Positions 54,040-63,101 of a stretch of 64,000 bases of DNA are shown in pieces. The notes below the pieces were generated by a model. It did not search any database, was not told where the DNA came from, and saw nothing but the letters and a program-made list of their open reading frames with translations. Each line of letters opens with the position of its first letter. Position 1 is the stretch's first letter. The translations under genes were made by a program, and so were the position numbers. The stretch comes from Pseudomonas fluorescens. GTDB taxonomy: Bacteria > Pseudomonadota > Gammaproteobacteria > Pseudomonadales > Pseudomonadaceae. The DNA lies in the NCBI RefSeq assembly GCF_000802965.1, contig NZ_JSAK01000043.1:62001-126000 (forward strand), given 5' to 3'.

Positions 54040-55185
54040 TCAGGCCGTGGCTTTGGCGGGAAGCACATCATTGGCAATCATTTCGCCAAACGGTCCGGTC
54101 AGGTTGGTGACGCCACGCCCGGCGAGTCTGGCGTACGGCTCGGGCAGCAGCGGGAACACCAGTTCGGCAAAGCGATACGCTTCTTCGAGGTGTGGATAAC
54201 CGGAGAAGATGAAGCTCTCGATCCCAAGGTCCGCGTACTCCTTGATCCGCGCCGCGACTTGCTGCGGATCGCCCACCAGCGCGGTGCCGGCACCGCCACG
54301 CACCAGACCGACACCGGCCCACAGGTTTGGCGAAATCTCCAGGTTGTCGCGACGTCCATCGTGCAACGCCGCCATGCGCCGTTGTCCTTCGGAGTCGAAG
54401 CGCGAGAACGACTTCTGCGCGGCGGCGATGGTTTCGTCGCTGATGTGTTCGATCAGTTTGTCAGCGGCTTTCCACGCCTCTTCGGCGGTTTCGCGAACGA
54501 TCACATGCAAGCGGATCCCGAACTTCACCGTGCGCCCGTGACGCGCGGCCCGCTCGCGGACATCGGCGAGTTTTTGCGCCACGGCGGCCGGCGGTTCGCC
54601 CCAGGTCAGGTAGACATCGACCTGCTCGGCGGCCAGGTCATGGGCAGCGTCGGACGAACCGCCGAAGTACAGCGGCGGATAGGGCTTTTGCACTGGCGGA
54701 TACAGCGCCTTGGCGTTCTGCACCCGCAGGTGTTTACCTTCGAAATCCACCGATTCGCCTTGCAGCACCCTTCGCCAGATCTTGAGGAATTCGTCGGTGA
54801 CTTCGTAGCGTTCGCTGTGATCGAGGAAGCTGCCGTCGCCACGGTTTTCATCCGGGTCACCGCCCGTCACGACGTTAATCAGCAAACGCCCGCCGGACAG
54901 CCGATCCAGGGTCGCGGCCATGCGTGCCGACACGGTCGGCGAAATAATCCCGGGACGGATCGCCACCAGATAACGCAAGCGTTCGGTCAGCGGCACCAGC
55001 GCCGAAGCGATCACCCACGAGTCTTCGCAAGAGCGCCCGGTGGGAATCAACACGCCGTGGTAACCGAGGCTGTCCGCGGCCTGGGCCACTTGTTTCAGAT
55101 AGTTGAGCGTGACCGGGCGTGCGCCTTGCGTGGTGCCCAGGTAGTGACCGTCGCCGTGGGTCGGCAGAAACCAGAAAACATCCAT
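54040..55185 (-). CDS. msuD: FMNH2-dependent methanesulfonate/alkanesulfonate monooxygenase MsuD
   Basis: 381 residues from the ATG at 55185 (AAGGA eight bases upstream). Luciferase-like TIM barrel of the SsuD/MsuD group: FWFLPTHGDGHYLGT, AADSLGYHGVLIPTGRSCED, LINVVTGGDPDENRGDG and YLTWGEPP. It splits methanesulfonate to sulfite and formaldehyde using FMNH2 from MsuE. MsuD is preferred over SsuD because of the msuE and msuC neighbours. It starts 10 bases after the msuE stop. Confidence 0.9.
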   Translation of the reverse strand: MDVFWFLPTHGDGHYLGTTQGARPVTLNYLKQVAQAADSLGYHGVLIPTGRSCEDSWVIASALVPLTERLRYLVAIRPGIISPTVSARMAATLDRLSGGRLLINVVTGGDPDENRGDGSFLDHSERYEVTDEFLKIWRRVLQGESVDFEGKHLRVQNAKALYPPVQKPYPPLYFGGSSDAAHDLAAEQVDVYLTWGEPPAAVAQKLADVRERAARHGRTVKFGIRLHVIVRETAEEAWKAADKLIEHISDETIAAAQKSFSRFDSEGQRRMAALHDGRRDNLEISPNLWAGVGLVRGGAGTALVGDPQQVAARIKEYADLGIESFIFSGYPHLEEAYRFAELVFPLLPEPYARLAGRGVTNLTGPFGEMIANDVLPAKATA

Positions 55186-55195
55186 GAACAAATCC

Positions 55196-55759
55196 TTAAG
55201 CGATTTTCAGCAGATTGTTGGGGTGCACGCCGAACAACGGCGCGGCGCGTTCTGCAGCAAGGCGTATGCGGGCCTTCAAGGGCTCACTGGTTATTTGGTA
55301 ATTGGAGAAATCGGCTTCGGTGGCATACACGCCAATCGGCAAGGTCAACGCCTGGAAGAAACTGAACAGCGGTCGCAACTGGTGATCGAGCACCAGCGCG
55401 TGACGTTCGCTGCCACCGGTGGCGGCCAGCAGGACCGGCGTATTGATCAGCGCATTCAGGTCGATCAGGTCGAACAGGTGCTTGAGCAGGCCAGGGTAAG
55501 AACCGCGATAGACCGGCGCGGCGACGATCAACAGGTCGGCATTTTCGATGGCTTGCAGTTCGGCTTCGATGTCCGCACTCAATTCTTGACGGGACAACGC
55601 CGCGCCCAATGGTCGGGCGATGTCGCCCAGTTCGATCAGCTTGCTCTCGATCGGCAGTTGTTCGGCCAGTTGCGCCAACAGCGCTTGGGTCAGCACCAAA
55701 GTGCGTGAGGGACGCCAGGTGCCGCCGGAGAGGGCAACGACTTTCAATGGACGCGACAT
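55196..55759 (-). CDS. msuE: NADH-dependent FMN reductase MsuE
   Basis: 187 residues from the ATG at 55759, with AGGAA upstream. Flavodoxin-like fold of the SsuE/MsuE family: VVALSGGTWRPSRT (phosphate loop), ADLLIVAAPVYRGSYPGLLKHLFDL and LLAATGGSERHALVLDHQLRPL. It supplies reduced FMN to MsuD and MsuC. First gene of the operon, 65 bases from a sigma-54 promoter. Confidence 0.92.
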   Translation of the reverse strand: MSRPLKVVALSGGTWRPSRTLVLTQALLAQLAEQLPIESKLIELGDIARPLGAALSRQELSADIEAELQAIENADLLIVAAPVYRGSYPGLLKHLFDLIDLNALINTPVLLAATGGSERHALVLDHQLRPLFSFFQALTLPIGVYATEADFSNYQITSEPLKARIRLAAERAAPLFGVHPNNLLKIA

Positions 55760-55823
55760 GATCAGTTCCTTTTTAAACAGTTGCTGGGGGAGCAGTGAGT
55801 CATCACTGGGCTTTCCCCTATTG

Positions 55824-55839
55824 AGCAAGAGCTGTACCA
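55824..55839 (-). promoter_or_regulatory. Sigma-54 promoter of msuEDC-sfnR
   Basis: On the minus strand TGGTAC, 5 bases, TTGCT, an excellent match to TGGYAC-N5-TTGCW with the right GG-GC spacing, about 65 bases before the msuE ATG. Confidence 0.85.
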
Positions 55840-55921
55840 ATCCCTATGAGCCTTGATTTACGGGGCTTTCAGCGCGTTGATCAGACGACGCTGTTGGTTT
55901 TCAAGGGCTGTTTGCTGAATG

Positions 55922-55956
55922 ACTGTTGCCTGGCAAACAGTTGCGTGAGCAACAGT
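55922..55956. promoter_or_regulatory. Dyad cluster upstream of the sigma-54 promoter, candidate SfnR enhancer
   Basis: ACTGTTGC and GCAACAGT form a perfect outer inverted repeat (19 bases apart). Inside are TTGCC-T-GGCAA (55926-55936) and GTTGC-GTGA-GCAAC (55940-55953). The cluster lies about 85-130 bases upstream of the promoter, where enhancer-binding proteins usually sit. Confidence 0.6.
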
Positions 55957-56050
55957 GCGTCAGGCCATGCAGTTGTTATAAAGGCTGTTTGTTATTCCTC
56001 AAAAGATCATTGATTGATATTTATAGATCATTAAGAAATATATGAGGCCT

Positions 56051-56133
56051 TGTAGGAGCCGGCTTGCTGGCGAGGAGGTTTCGAACTTTGAGGTGTTCTG
56101 CGGGGCGTCATCGCCAGCAAGCCGGCTCCTATA
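56051..56133. repeat. REP pair, GGAGCCGGCTTGCTGGCGA family
   Basis: TGTAGGAGCCGGCTTGCTGG and the inverted CCAGCAAGCCGGCTCCTATA around a 40-base centre. Confidence 0.87.
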
Positions 56134-56246
56134 GGTAATTGCGTTCCAATCTCGATACCCACTATCGAGAGCGATGATTTCTGCCCATCCAAAGGCGCGA
56201 GTAGCCTGTGTTCATTGCCCCGAACCCAGTTGCCAGGACGCCGAAC

Positions 56247-56516
56247 ATGAAAACTCTACTGACCACTATGTTGTTGCTTGCAGTCTCCGTTCTTGCCGGA
56301 TGTGCCAGCCATGTTTCCCCGGAACTGCGGCCCTACACCGCTGAAGAAACCCGAGAACTGGCGCTTGAGGCGTTGAACCGCCGCGGCTTGTCCTTCGACG
56401 AATACCACGCGAAAAAAGCTGAATTGCTCGGTCAGCCGCAGAAGACTTTCGGTTTCGACAAACAGGGTGAGATGAACGCCGAGCGAGCTGTACAGCTGCA
56501 CGGTCGTCCAAGCTGA
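56247..56516 (+). CDS. Small outer-membrane-type lipoprotein
   Basis: 89 residues from the ATG at 56247, with AGGA eight bases upstream. Lipoprotein signal peptide with lipobox LAGC (TMLLLAVSVLAGCASH), so the mature chain of about 70 residues starts with Cys. Residues after the lipobox are Ser/His, not Asp, which favours outer-membrane sorting. The mature part is charged and helical (EETRELALEALNRRGLSFDEYHAKKAELL), ending in Pro-Ser. Function unknown. Confidence 0.8.
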   Translation: MKTLLTTMLLLAVSVLAGCASHVSPELRPYTAEETRELALEALNRRGLSFDEYHAKKAELLGQPQKTFGFDKQGEMNAERAVQLHGRPS

Positions 56517-56616
56517 GGGAAAACTGTACGGCTGGAAGTTTTACCCAACTGTCCGTGGGTTTCCTCCGGGGTGTGCGATAGGGTCACTACCTGACTGACC
56601 CTGATGGATTGCCACC

Positions 56617-57228
56617 ATGCTCTCGCTCGATCTGCTGCTGGGCTTCGCCCTGTTTGCCCTCGTCACCTCGATCACACCCGGCCCGAACAACACGATGTTG
56701 CTGGCATCGGGCGTGAATTTCGGCTTTAACCGCACCATTCCTCACATGCTCGGCATCACTTGCGGCTTCTTCGTGCTCGTCGTGGCGGTCGGTTTTGGCT
56801 TGGGCGCGGTGTTCCAGACTTATCCGTTGCTCTACACCGTGCTGCGATACGTCGGAGCGGCGTATTTACTGTATCTGGCGTGGAAAATTGCCCATTCTGG
56901 ACCTGTCTCAGACAGTGAAAAACCTGAGGCCAAGCCGATCAGCTACCTCGGTGCCGCCGCGTTTCAGTGGGTCAATCCCAAGGCGTGGATCATGGCAATC
57001 GGCGCGATCAGCACTTACACGCCGATGCAGGGTTACTTCACCAATGTCATCGTGATTGCGGCGGTGTTTGCCTTGATCAACCTGCCGAGCGTCGGTGTCT
57101 GGGCCGCGTGCGGCACGTTGTTGCGCAACGTGCTCAAGGACCGCCGCTGGTTGCGTCTGTTCAACTGGGGCATGGCCGCGCTGCTGGTCGCTTCGCTGTA
57201 TCCGATCCTGCTCGAAAGCTTTAACTGA
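56617..57228 (+). CDS. LysE/RhtB-family exporter
   Basis: 203 residues with about six membrane helices. Family signature at the N-terminus (ITPGPNNTMLLASG), then NPKAWIMAIGAISTY in the second half. LysE/RhtB proteins export amino acids or related small molecules. No neighbour hints at the substrate. It stands alone between the lipoprotein gene and the cysteine desulfurase gene. Confidence 0.88.
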   Translation: MLSLDLLLGFALFALVTSITPGPNNTMLLASGVNFGFNRTIPHMLGITCGFFVLVVAVGFGLGAVFQTYPLLYTVLRYVGAAYLLYLAWKIAHSGPVSDSEKPEAKPISYLGAAAFQWVNPKAWIMAIGAISTYTPMQGYFTNVIVIAAVFALINLPSVGVWAACGTLLRNVLKDRRWLRLFNWGMAALLVASLYPILLESFN

Positions 57229-57434
57229 CGCATTGCTTCAACCGGTCGGCCGATGCCTGTTAAGCTCGCTTTTCAGGAGCGTTCCTACGCACTTTTAAAT
57301 GAAGTGGTACTTCTTTAACGGCATCCGATCAGGTATTGGTAACGTTCTGAAAACCGGGCGCGGCTCACAAGGCTGCGTCTTGCCGTTTGCAGTCACGAGC
57401 CTCCTGATCCCGGAACACGCTCTGCGAGTCATTT

Positions 57435-58592
57435 ATGAATAAACGTCCGTTGTATTTCGACTACGCCGCCACCACGCCGGTGGATGAGCGGGTCATCAAG
57501 GTCATGGTCGAGTGTCTGGGTTTCAGCGGTAATTTCGGCAATCCTGCGTCCAGCTCCCACGTGTTTGGCCAACAGGCCCGGCATTCGGTCGAGCAGGCGC
57601 GGCGCCAGGTCGCTGAACTGGTGGGCGCGCAGCCCGAGCAGATCGTCTGGACCTCCGGCGCCACCGAATCCAACAACCTGGCCCTCAAGGGCGTCGCCCA
57701 GGCGCGCGGCGTTGCCGGCGGCCACATCATCACCAGCCAGATCGAACACAAGGCCATCCTCGATACCGCAAGGCAATTGCAGGACGCGGGCGTGGCGGTA
57801 ACGTATCTGGTGCCGGACACCGATGGCCTGATCACCGCGCAAGCGGTCAGCGATGCCATGCGCGAGGACACCTTCCTGGTGTCACTGATGCTGGTGAACA
57901 ACGAACTCGGTACGGTCAACGACATCCCGGCCATCGGCCAGGTTGTGCGTGAGCGCAATGCGTTGCTGCATGTTGACGCCGCGCAAGGCGCGGGCAAGGT
58001 GTCGATTGATTTGGCGCAGTGGCCGGTGGATCTGATGTCATTCTCGGCGCACAAACTCTACGGACCCAAAGGCATCGGCGCGCTGTATGTCGGTCCGCGC
58101 GCGCAACAGCGTGTGCTGGCGCAGATTCACGGCGGTGGTCACGAGGGTGGTTTACGTTCCGGCACACTGGCCACACACCAGATCGCCGCGATGGGTGCGG
58201 CCTTCGCCTTGGCGGCAGCCGCGTTCGATGAAGAAAAAGCCTTGATCGTGCGTCTGCGTGAGCGCTTGCTCGATCAACTGCTGAGCATTCCCGGCGTTCG
58301 GCTCAATGGCAGCCCAAGCCAACGCATCCCGCATACCCTGAGCCTGACCTTCAACGAAGGCGAGTTCAATTCGGCGGCGTTGCTGGCGTCGATCGCCTTT
58401 TCCGCGACCTCGGCGTGCAATTCCGCGAGTAATGCACCGTCCCACGTGTTGTTGGCCCTGGGGCATGACGCTCGCTCGGCGAGTCGCACCATTCGCTTGA
58501 GCCTAGGGCGTTTCACCACCGAGCAGGATATCGATCAAGCGGTAGAACTGATTAAAGCGGCCTGCGCCAGTGCTCCGGCATTCTGGCAGTAA
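57435..58592 (+). CDS. IscS-like cysteine desulfurase, stand-alone
   Basis: 385 residues, class V PLP aminotransferase fold. YFDYAATTPVDERV at the start, TSGATESNNLALKG, the PLP Lys207 in SFSAHKLYGPKG, and the catalytic Cys328 in ATSACNSAS, at positions close to those of E. coli IscS. It releases sulfur from cysteine as a persulfide. It is not next to iscR, iscU or hscBA, so it is an extra copy and may serve a dedicated thiolation or stress role. The C-terminus is shorter than in IscS (404), lacking part of the IscU-docking tail. Confidence 0.85.
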   Translation: MNKRPLYFDYAATTPVDERVIKVMVECLGFSGNFGNPASSSHVFGQQARHSVEQARRQVAELVGAQPEQIVWTSGATESNNLALKGVAQARGVAGGHIITSQIEHKAILDTARQLQDAGVAVTYLVPDTDGLITAQAVSDAMREDTFLVSLMLVNNELGTVNDIPAIGQVVRERNALLHVDAAQGAGKVSIDLAQWPVDLMSFSAHKLYGPKGIGALYVGPRAQQRVLAQIHGGGHEGGLRSGTLATHQIAAMGAAFALAAAAFDEEKALIVRLRERLLDQLLSIPGVRLNGSPSQRIPHTLSLTFNEGEFNSAALLASIAFSATSACNSASNAPSHVLLALGHDARSASRTIRLSLGRFTTEQDIDQAVELIKAACASAPAFWQ

Positions 58593-58653
58593 GGGTATAA
58601 AGCGCCGACCTTGATCGGCACTGAACAATAATGATGAGTGGTTAGCAGGAGTC

Positions 58654-60465
58654 ATGATGAATACGCAGTTTTCGATCACCGGATCGGTGCCCCAGCGCCT
58701 GGCACAAACCCGCGAGCTGATGAGCCGGGAGGGCATCCATGCCCTGCTGGTGCCGTCGGCCGACCCGCACCTGTCCGAATACCTGCCGGGCTACTGGCAA
58801 GGGCGGCAGTGGTTGTCGGGCTTCCACGGTTCGGTCGGTACGCTGATCGTCACGCCGGATTTTGCCGGCGTGTGGGCCGATAGCCGTTATTGGGAGCAAG
58901 CGACCAAGGAACTCAAGGGCAGCGGCATCGAGCTGGTCAAGCTGCAACCGGGTCAACCGGGGCCGCTGGACTGGCTGGCCGAGCAAACCCCTGAGGGCGG
59001 CGTGGTCGCGGTGGATGGTGCGGTGATGGCCGTGGCCTCGGCGCGCACCCTGGGCAGCAAACTCGAAGAGCGCGGCGCACGCCTGCGCACCGATATCGAT
59101 CTGTTGAGCGAAGTCTGGAGCGATCGCCCGACGCTGCCGAACGAGCCGATCTATCAGCACTTGCCACCCCAGGCGACCGTCAGCCGTGGCGAGAAGCTCG
59201 CCAAGTTGCGGGAAACCTTGCAGGCGAAAGGTGCCGACTGGCACTTCATTGCCACACTCGATGACATCGCCTGGCTGTTCAACCTGCGCGGCGGCGATGT
59301 GTCGTTCAACCCGGTGTTTGTTTCCTTCGCCTTGATCAGCCAGCAACAGGCGACCCTGTTTGTGGCGTTGAGCAAGGTCGACGCCGAGTTGCGTGCGGTC
59401 CTCGAACAGGACGGCGTGACCCTGCGCGATTACAGCGAAGTGGCCGATGCCCTGCGTCAGGTGTCGAGTGGGGCGAGTCTGCTGGTCGACCCTGCACGGG
59501 TAACGGCGGGTTTACTGGATAACCTCGACAGCGGCGTGAAGTTAGTCGAAGGCTTGAACCCGACCACGTTGGCCAAGTCGCAAAAAAGCCAGGCCGATGC
59601 CGAGCACATCCGTCAGGCCATGGAGCAGGACGGCGCGGCGCTGTGCGAATTCTTCACCTGGCTGGACTCGGCGCTGGGCCAGGAGCGCATCACCGAACTG
59701 ACCATCGACGAGAAGCTGACCGCCGCCCGTGAACGCCGTCCGTGGTATGTGTCGCTGAGCTTCAACACCATTGCCGCGTTCAACGCCAACGGCGCCATGC
59801 CGCATTACCACGCCACTGAAGAAGAACACGCGGTGATCGAAGGCGACGGTCTGTTGCTGATCGATTCCGGCGGCCAATACCTGGGTGGTACGACCGACAT
59901 TACGCGGATGGTGCCGGTCGGTACGCCGACAGCCGAGCAGAAACGCGATTGCACCCGCGTGCTCAAAGGCGTGATTGCCTTGTCCCGTGCGCAATTCCCC
60001 AAAGGCATCCTGTCGCCTTTGCTGGACGCTATCGCCCGTGCGCCGATCTGGGCGGAAAGCGTCGATTACGGTCACGGCACCGGTCACGGCGTCGGCTACT
60101 TCCTCAACGTTCACGAAGGCCCGCAAGTCATCGCCTATCAAGCCGCACCGGCACCGCAAACCGCGATGCAACCGGGCATGATCACCTCCATCGAACCGGG
60201 CACCTACCGTCCGGGCCGCTGGGGTGTGCGAATCGAGAACCTGGCGATGAACCGCGAGGCGGGTTCCAGTGAATTCGGCGAGTTCCTCAAGTTCGAAACC
60301 CTGACCCTGTGCCCGATCGATACCCGCTGCCTGGAGCCGTCGTTGCTGACTGAAGAAGAGAAACAGTGGTTCAACGCTTACCACGCCGAAGTGCGCGAGC
60401 GCTTGAGCCCGTTGCTTGACGGCGCCGCCCTTGAGTGGTTGCACACTCGCACTGCGGCTATTTGA
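58654..60465 (+). CDS. Xaa-Pro aminopeptidase (M24B)
   Basis: 603 residues from the first of two ATGs; the second (58657) has better spacing to AGGA. Three-domain architecture of large aminopeptidase P. Two N-terminal creatinase-like domains (HLSEYLPGYWQGRQWLSGFH, then DDIAWLFNLRGGDVSFNPV) precede the pita-bread catalytic domain. Metal ligands can be read in LIDSGGQYLGGTTDITR (Asp, Asp), GHGTGHGVGYFLNVHEGP (His), TSIEPGTY (Glu) and RIENLAM (Glu). It removes N-terminal residues before proline in the cytoplasm. It ends on the convergent LysR gene with an eight-base overlap. Confidence 0.9.
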   Translation: MMNTQFSITGSVPQRLAQTRELMSREGIHALLVPSADPHLSEYLPGYWQGRQWLSGFHGSVGTLIVTPDFAGVWADSRYWEQATKELKGSGIELVKLQPGQPGPLDWLAEQTPEGGVVAVDGAVMAVASARTLGSKLEERGARLRTDIDLLSEVWSDRPTLPNEPIYQHLPPQATVSRGEKLAKLRETLQAKGADWHFIATLDDIAWLFNLRGGDVSFNPVFVSFALISQQQATLFVALSKVDAELRAVLEQDGVTLRDYSEVADALRQVSSGASLLVDPARVTAGLLDNLDSGVKLVEGLNPTTLAKSQKSQADAEHIRQAMEQDGAALCEFFTWLDSALGQERITELTIDEKLTAARERRPWYVSLSFNTIAAFNANGAMPHYHATEEEHAVIEGDGLLLIDSGGQYLGGTTDITRMVPVGTPTAEQKRDCTRVLKGVIALSRAQFPKGILSPLLDAIARAPIWAESVDYGHGTGHGVGYFLNVHEGPQVIAYQAAPAPQTAMQPGMITSIEPGTYRPGRWGVRIENLAMNREAGSSEFGEFLKFETLTLCPIDTRCLEPSLLTEEEKQWFNAYHAEVRERLSPLLDGAALEWLHTRTAAI

Positions 60466-61378
60466 TCGGATCTAGCTCAGGCGCTTGTTCGAGCGCCTGG
60501 GCCATGTAATCGACAAAGGCTTTGACCCTGGCGGATTGGCGACGATTCGCCGGGGACACCGCATGTATCGGCAGCGACTGCGCAGTGTAATCCTGCAAAA
60601 TCGCCGTCACTCTCCCAGCCTTCAGATCCTCGCTGAAAAGCCACACCGGCGACAGCGCAATTCCTAAACCCCCTAACACCATCTCGCGGATCGCCTCGGA
60701 ATTGTTGCTTTGGGCATTGCCCTTGACCCGCACATCGTGGCGTTGTCCTTCTCGTTCGAAACACCACAGGTTCTGGTTGCTTAGCAGGTTGAACAGCAGG
60801 CAGTTGTGCTCGCCGAGTTCCCGCGGTGTTTGCGGTTGTCCGTTTTTTTTGAGATAGGCGGGCGATGCGACGGTCACTCGATGGGTGGTGCCGACGTGGT
60901 GGGCGATGAGGCCGCTGTCGTTCAACTCGCCAATCCTCAATGTCACATCCAACCCTTCGCTGACTAAATCCTGGTTCTGATCATTCAGTTGCAGATCGAT
61001 TTCTAATTCGGGGTGGCGTTTTAGAAAATCCGGTAGACGCGGGGCAATTTGCAAGCGTCCGAAGCTGACCGAGGAGCCAACACGCAGATGTCCGGCGATG
61101 TTTTCCCGGCCGGACTTGAAGCTGTGTTCGGCGGCATCCACTGCTTCGAGAATTCGTCGGCATTCGTTGTAGTAGCGCTGCCCCTCATCGGTCAGGGACA
61201 ACTTGCGTGTGCTACGGGAGATCAGCTTTCCACCCAGCCCGGTTTCCAGCGCTCGCAGTATTTTGCTGATGGTCGGTTGACTGGTGTGCATCTCCCGGGC
61301 GACGGCGGTAAAGCTGCCGCGTTCGACCACCCGGACGAAAATGGCCATTGCATTGAGTTTGTCCACAGTGACTCTCAT
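60458..61378 (-). CDS. LysR-family transcriptional regulator
   Basis: 306 residues from the ATG at 61378. N-terminal winged HTH (FVRVVERGSFTAVAREMHTSQPTISKILRALE) with the CrgA-like substrate domain (GHLRVGSSVSFGRLQIAPRL, DVTLRIGELNDSGLIAH). Divergent from the oxidoreductase gene at 61483 with a 104-base gap, the usual layout of a LysR regulator and its target. Effector unknown. Confidence 0.87.
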   Translation of the reverse strand: MRVTVDKLNAMAIFVRVVERGSFTAVAREMHTSQPTISKILRALETGLGGKLISRSTRKLSLTDEGQRYYNECRRILEAVDAAEHSFKSGRENIAGHLRVGSSVSFGRLQIAPRLPDFLKRHPELEIDLQLNDQNQDLVSEGLDVTLRIGELNDSGLIAHHVGTTHRVTVASPAYLKKNGQPQTPRELGEHNCLLFNLLSNQNLWCFEREGQRHDVRVKGNAQSNNSEAIREMVLGGLGIALSPVWLFSEDLKAGRVTAILQDYTAQSLPIHAVSPANRRQSARVKAFVDYMAQALEQAPELDPIK

Positions 61379-61482
61379 TGATGCCTGATAGGCATGTTCA
61401 CTATAGCTATTTGGCGTCTTATCGGAATGAGTGAAGTGGCGGAGGATCTGTCCTACAAACACCTCTTACGGGAATAGATGAA

Positions 61483-62478
61483 ATGACTGACTCAATGCAC
61501 ATGCGCGCGCTGATTGTTGACTCGATTAACGGACCGCTACGCTTGGCCTGCATTAAACGACCAGTGCCTGAAGCCGGGCAAGTATTGGTGCGGATTGCGG
61601 CCAGTGGGGTGAACCCTTTGGACATAAAAATTCGTTCGGGGCAGGCCGTCCATGCCCGTCAGCCTCTGCCAGCAGTGTTGGGGATGGATCTGGCGGGAAC
61701 GGTTGAGGCTTTGGGAGAGGGTGTCAGAGGATGGCAGCCGGGTGACGAGGTCTATGCGATGGCGACCGGAATTGGCGGTGCGCAGGGCTCCCTTGCGGAG
61801 TTCGCGGTGGTCGATGCTCGGCTACTGGCGCGCAAACCTGCCAACCTGAGCATGCGCGAAGCGGCGGGGTTGCCGTTGATACTGATTACCGCGTGGGAAG
61901 GTTTGGTTGATCGGGCTCAGGTGCGAACGGGGCACAAGGTGCTGATTCACGGTGGGGCGGGAGGTGTTGGACACATCGCGGTGCAGATTGCCCGCGCATT
62001 TGGTGCTGACGTGTTTGCCAAAGGTTCGACAAAGCAGCAGGAAATTATCGAAGGCTTGGGCGCGACCTTTATTGATCGCAAGACTTCGGTAGAGACCTAC
62101 ATGGCTGAGCATACGGGCGGGGAGGGTTTCGATATTGTTTACGACACGGTGGGCGGTAAAGTTCTGGATGAGTCGTTCCAGGCCGCACGGGTTTACCACG
62201 GCCATGTAGTGAGTTGCCTCGGGTGGGGACAGCACAGCTTGGCACCGCTTTCGTTTCGCGGGGCGACCTATTCCGGAGTATTTACCTTATTGCCTTTACT
62301 GACGGGGAGGGGGCGTGAGCATCATGGGGATATTCTCCGCGACGCAGCGCGCTTGATCGAAGCGGGTGATGTGATGCCGATTCTTGATCCACGCCAGTTC
62401 AGTATGGAAACAGCCGAGGCCTCCCATGAGCTTCTCCAATCTGGAGATGGGCAGGGGAGGCTGATCATCGAGATTTAA
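61483..62478 (+). CDS. Quinone-oxidoreductase-like MDR family enzyme
   Basis: 331 residues of the medium-chain dehydrogenase/reductase superfamily. GroES-like N-terminal domain (GVNPLDIKIRSG, PAVLGMDLAGTVEALGEGV) and Rossmann domain with IHGGAGGVGHIAVQIARAFG. Catalytic zinc ligands are absent, as in quinone oxidoreductases. It probably uses NADPH to reduce quinones or enones. The end overlaps the convergent isomerase gene by four bases. Confidence 0.85.
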   Translation: MTDSMHMRALIVDSINGPLRLACIKRPVPEAGQVLVRIAASGVNPLDIKIRSGQAVHARQPLPAVLGMDLAGTVEALGEGVRGWQPGDEVYAMATGIGGAQGSLAEFAVVDARLLARKPANLSMREAAGLPLILITAWEGLVDRAQVRTGHKVLIHGGAGGVGHIAVQIARAFGADVFAKGSTKQQEIIEGLGATFIDRKTSVETYMAEHTGGEGFDIVYDTVGGKVLDESFQAARVYHGHVVSCLGWGQHSLAPLSFRGATYSGVFTLLPLLTGRGREHHGDILRDAARLIEAGDVMPILDPRQFSMETAEASHELLQSGDGQGRLIIEI

Positions 62479-63065
62479 CGCAGGGCTTCGACGACGAAGT
62501 CCAGTCGGTCCTGCCCAAAGAACAGCTGATTATCGACAAACATACTCGGTGCACCGAACACACCACGCTGCACGGCTTTTTCGGTGTTGTCCTTGAGTAC
62601 GGCTTTGACTTCCTCATCGGCGGTCAGGGCCAGCACCTCGTTGGGGTCGAAACCGTGCTGGGTCAATACTTCGACCACGGTTGCCGGTTCATCGAGGTTG
62701 CGGCCGTCAACCCACAGGGCCTTGAACAGGCAGTCGATGAAGGCCGCAAAACGCTCGGGATGGCGCATCTGCATACCGGTGACGGCGCGCATGAGCATCA
62801 AGGTATTGATCGGGAAGTGCGGGTTGAATTTCAGCGGCACGCCGTAGCGTTTGGCATAACGGTCGAGGTCCTGAAACATGTAACGGCCCTTGGCCGGAAT
62901 GGTTGCCGGCGAAGCGTTGCCGGTGGCTTTGAACACGCCGCCGAGCAGGATCGGGATGTAGATCAGATGGCTGTCGGTTTGCTCACAGATATTCGGCAAC
63001 TGGGTGTACGCCAGGTAGGTGGCTGGGCTGCCCAGGTCGAAGAAGAATTCCACGGTTTTACTCAT
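62475..63065 (-). CDS. DsbA-family 2-hydroxychromene-2-carboxylate isomerase-like protein
   Basis: 196 residues. Thioredoxin fold with helical insert, of the HCCA isomerase/GST-kappa type: EFFFDLGSPATYLAYTQLP at the start (Ser where thioredoxins have Cys), GRYMFQDLDRYAKRYGVPL and the cis-Pro segment RGVFGAPSMFVDNQLFFGQDRL. Relatives isomerise hydroxychromene carboxylate in naphthalene breakdown or conjugate glutathione. The SDR gene 36 bases upstream on the same strand probably shares its transcript. Confidence 0.84.
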   Translation of the reverse strand: MSKTVEFFFDLGSPATYLAYTQLPNICEQTDSHLIYIPILLGGVFKATGNASPATIPAKGRYMFQDLDRYAKRYGVPLKFNPHFPINTLMLMRAVTGMQMRHPERFAAFIDCLFKALWVDGRNLDEPATVVEVLTQHGFDPNEVLALTADEEVKAVLKDNTEKAVQRGVFGAPSMFVDNQLFFGQDRLDFVVEALR

Positions 63066-63101
63066 GATCGATACGCTCTGCTTATTGTTATGGGGGAGGG
63101 C

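Larger units (their letters stand above)
55760..56246. other. 487-bp divergent intergenic region
   Basis: It holds the msuE sigma-54 promoter, the dyad cluster, an AT-rich stretch at 55975-56045 and a REP pair at 56051-56133. No gene is seen. Confidence 0.7.

Noticed and set aside
53832..54077. N-terminal extension of msuC
   Set aside because: The open frame runs through an inverted repeat and out of the family's length; the GTG at 53831 with AGGA is better.
55931..55946. Second sigma-54 promoter on the plus strand (TGGCAA...TTGCG)
   Set aside because: The GG to GC spacing is one base short and it points away from msuE; the sequence is better read as part of the dyad cluster.
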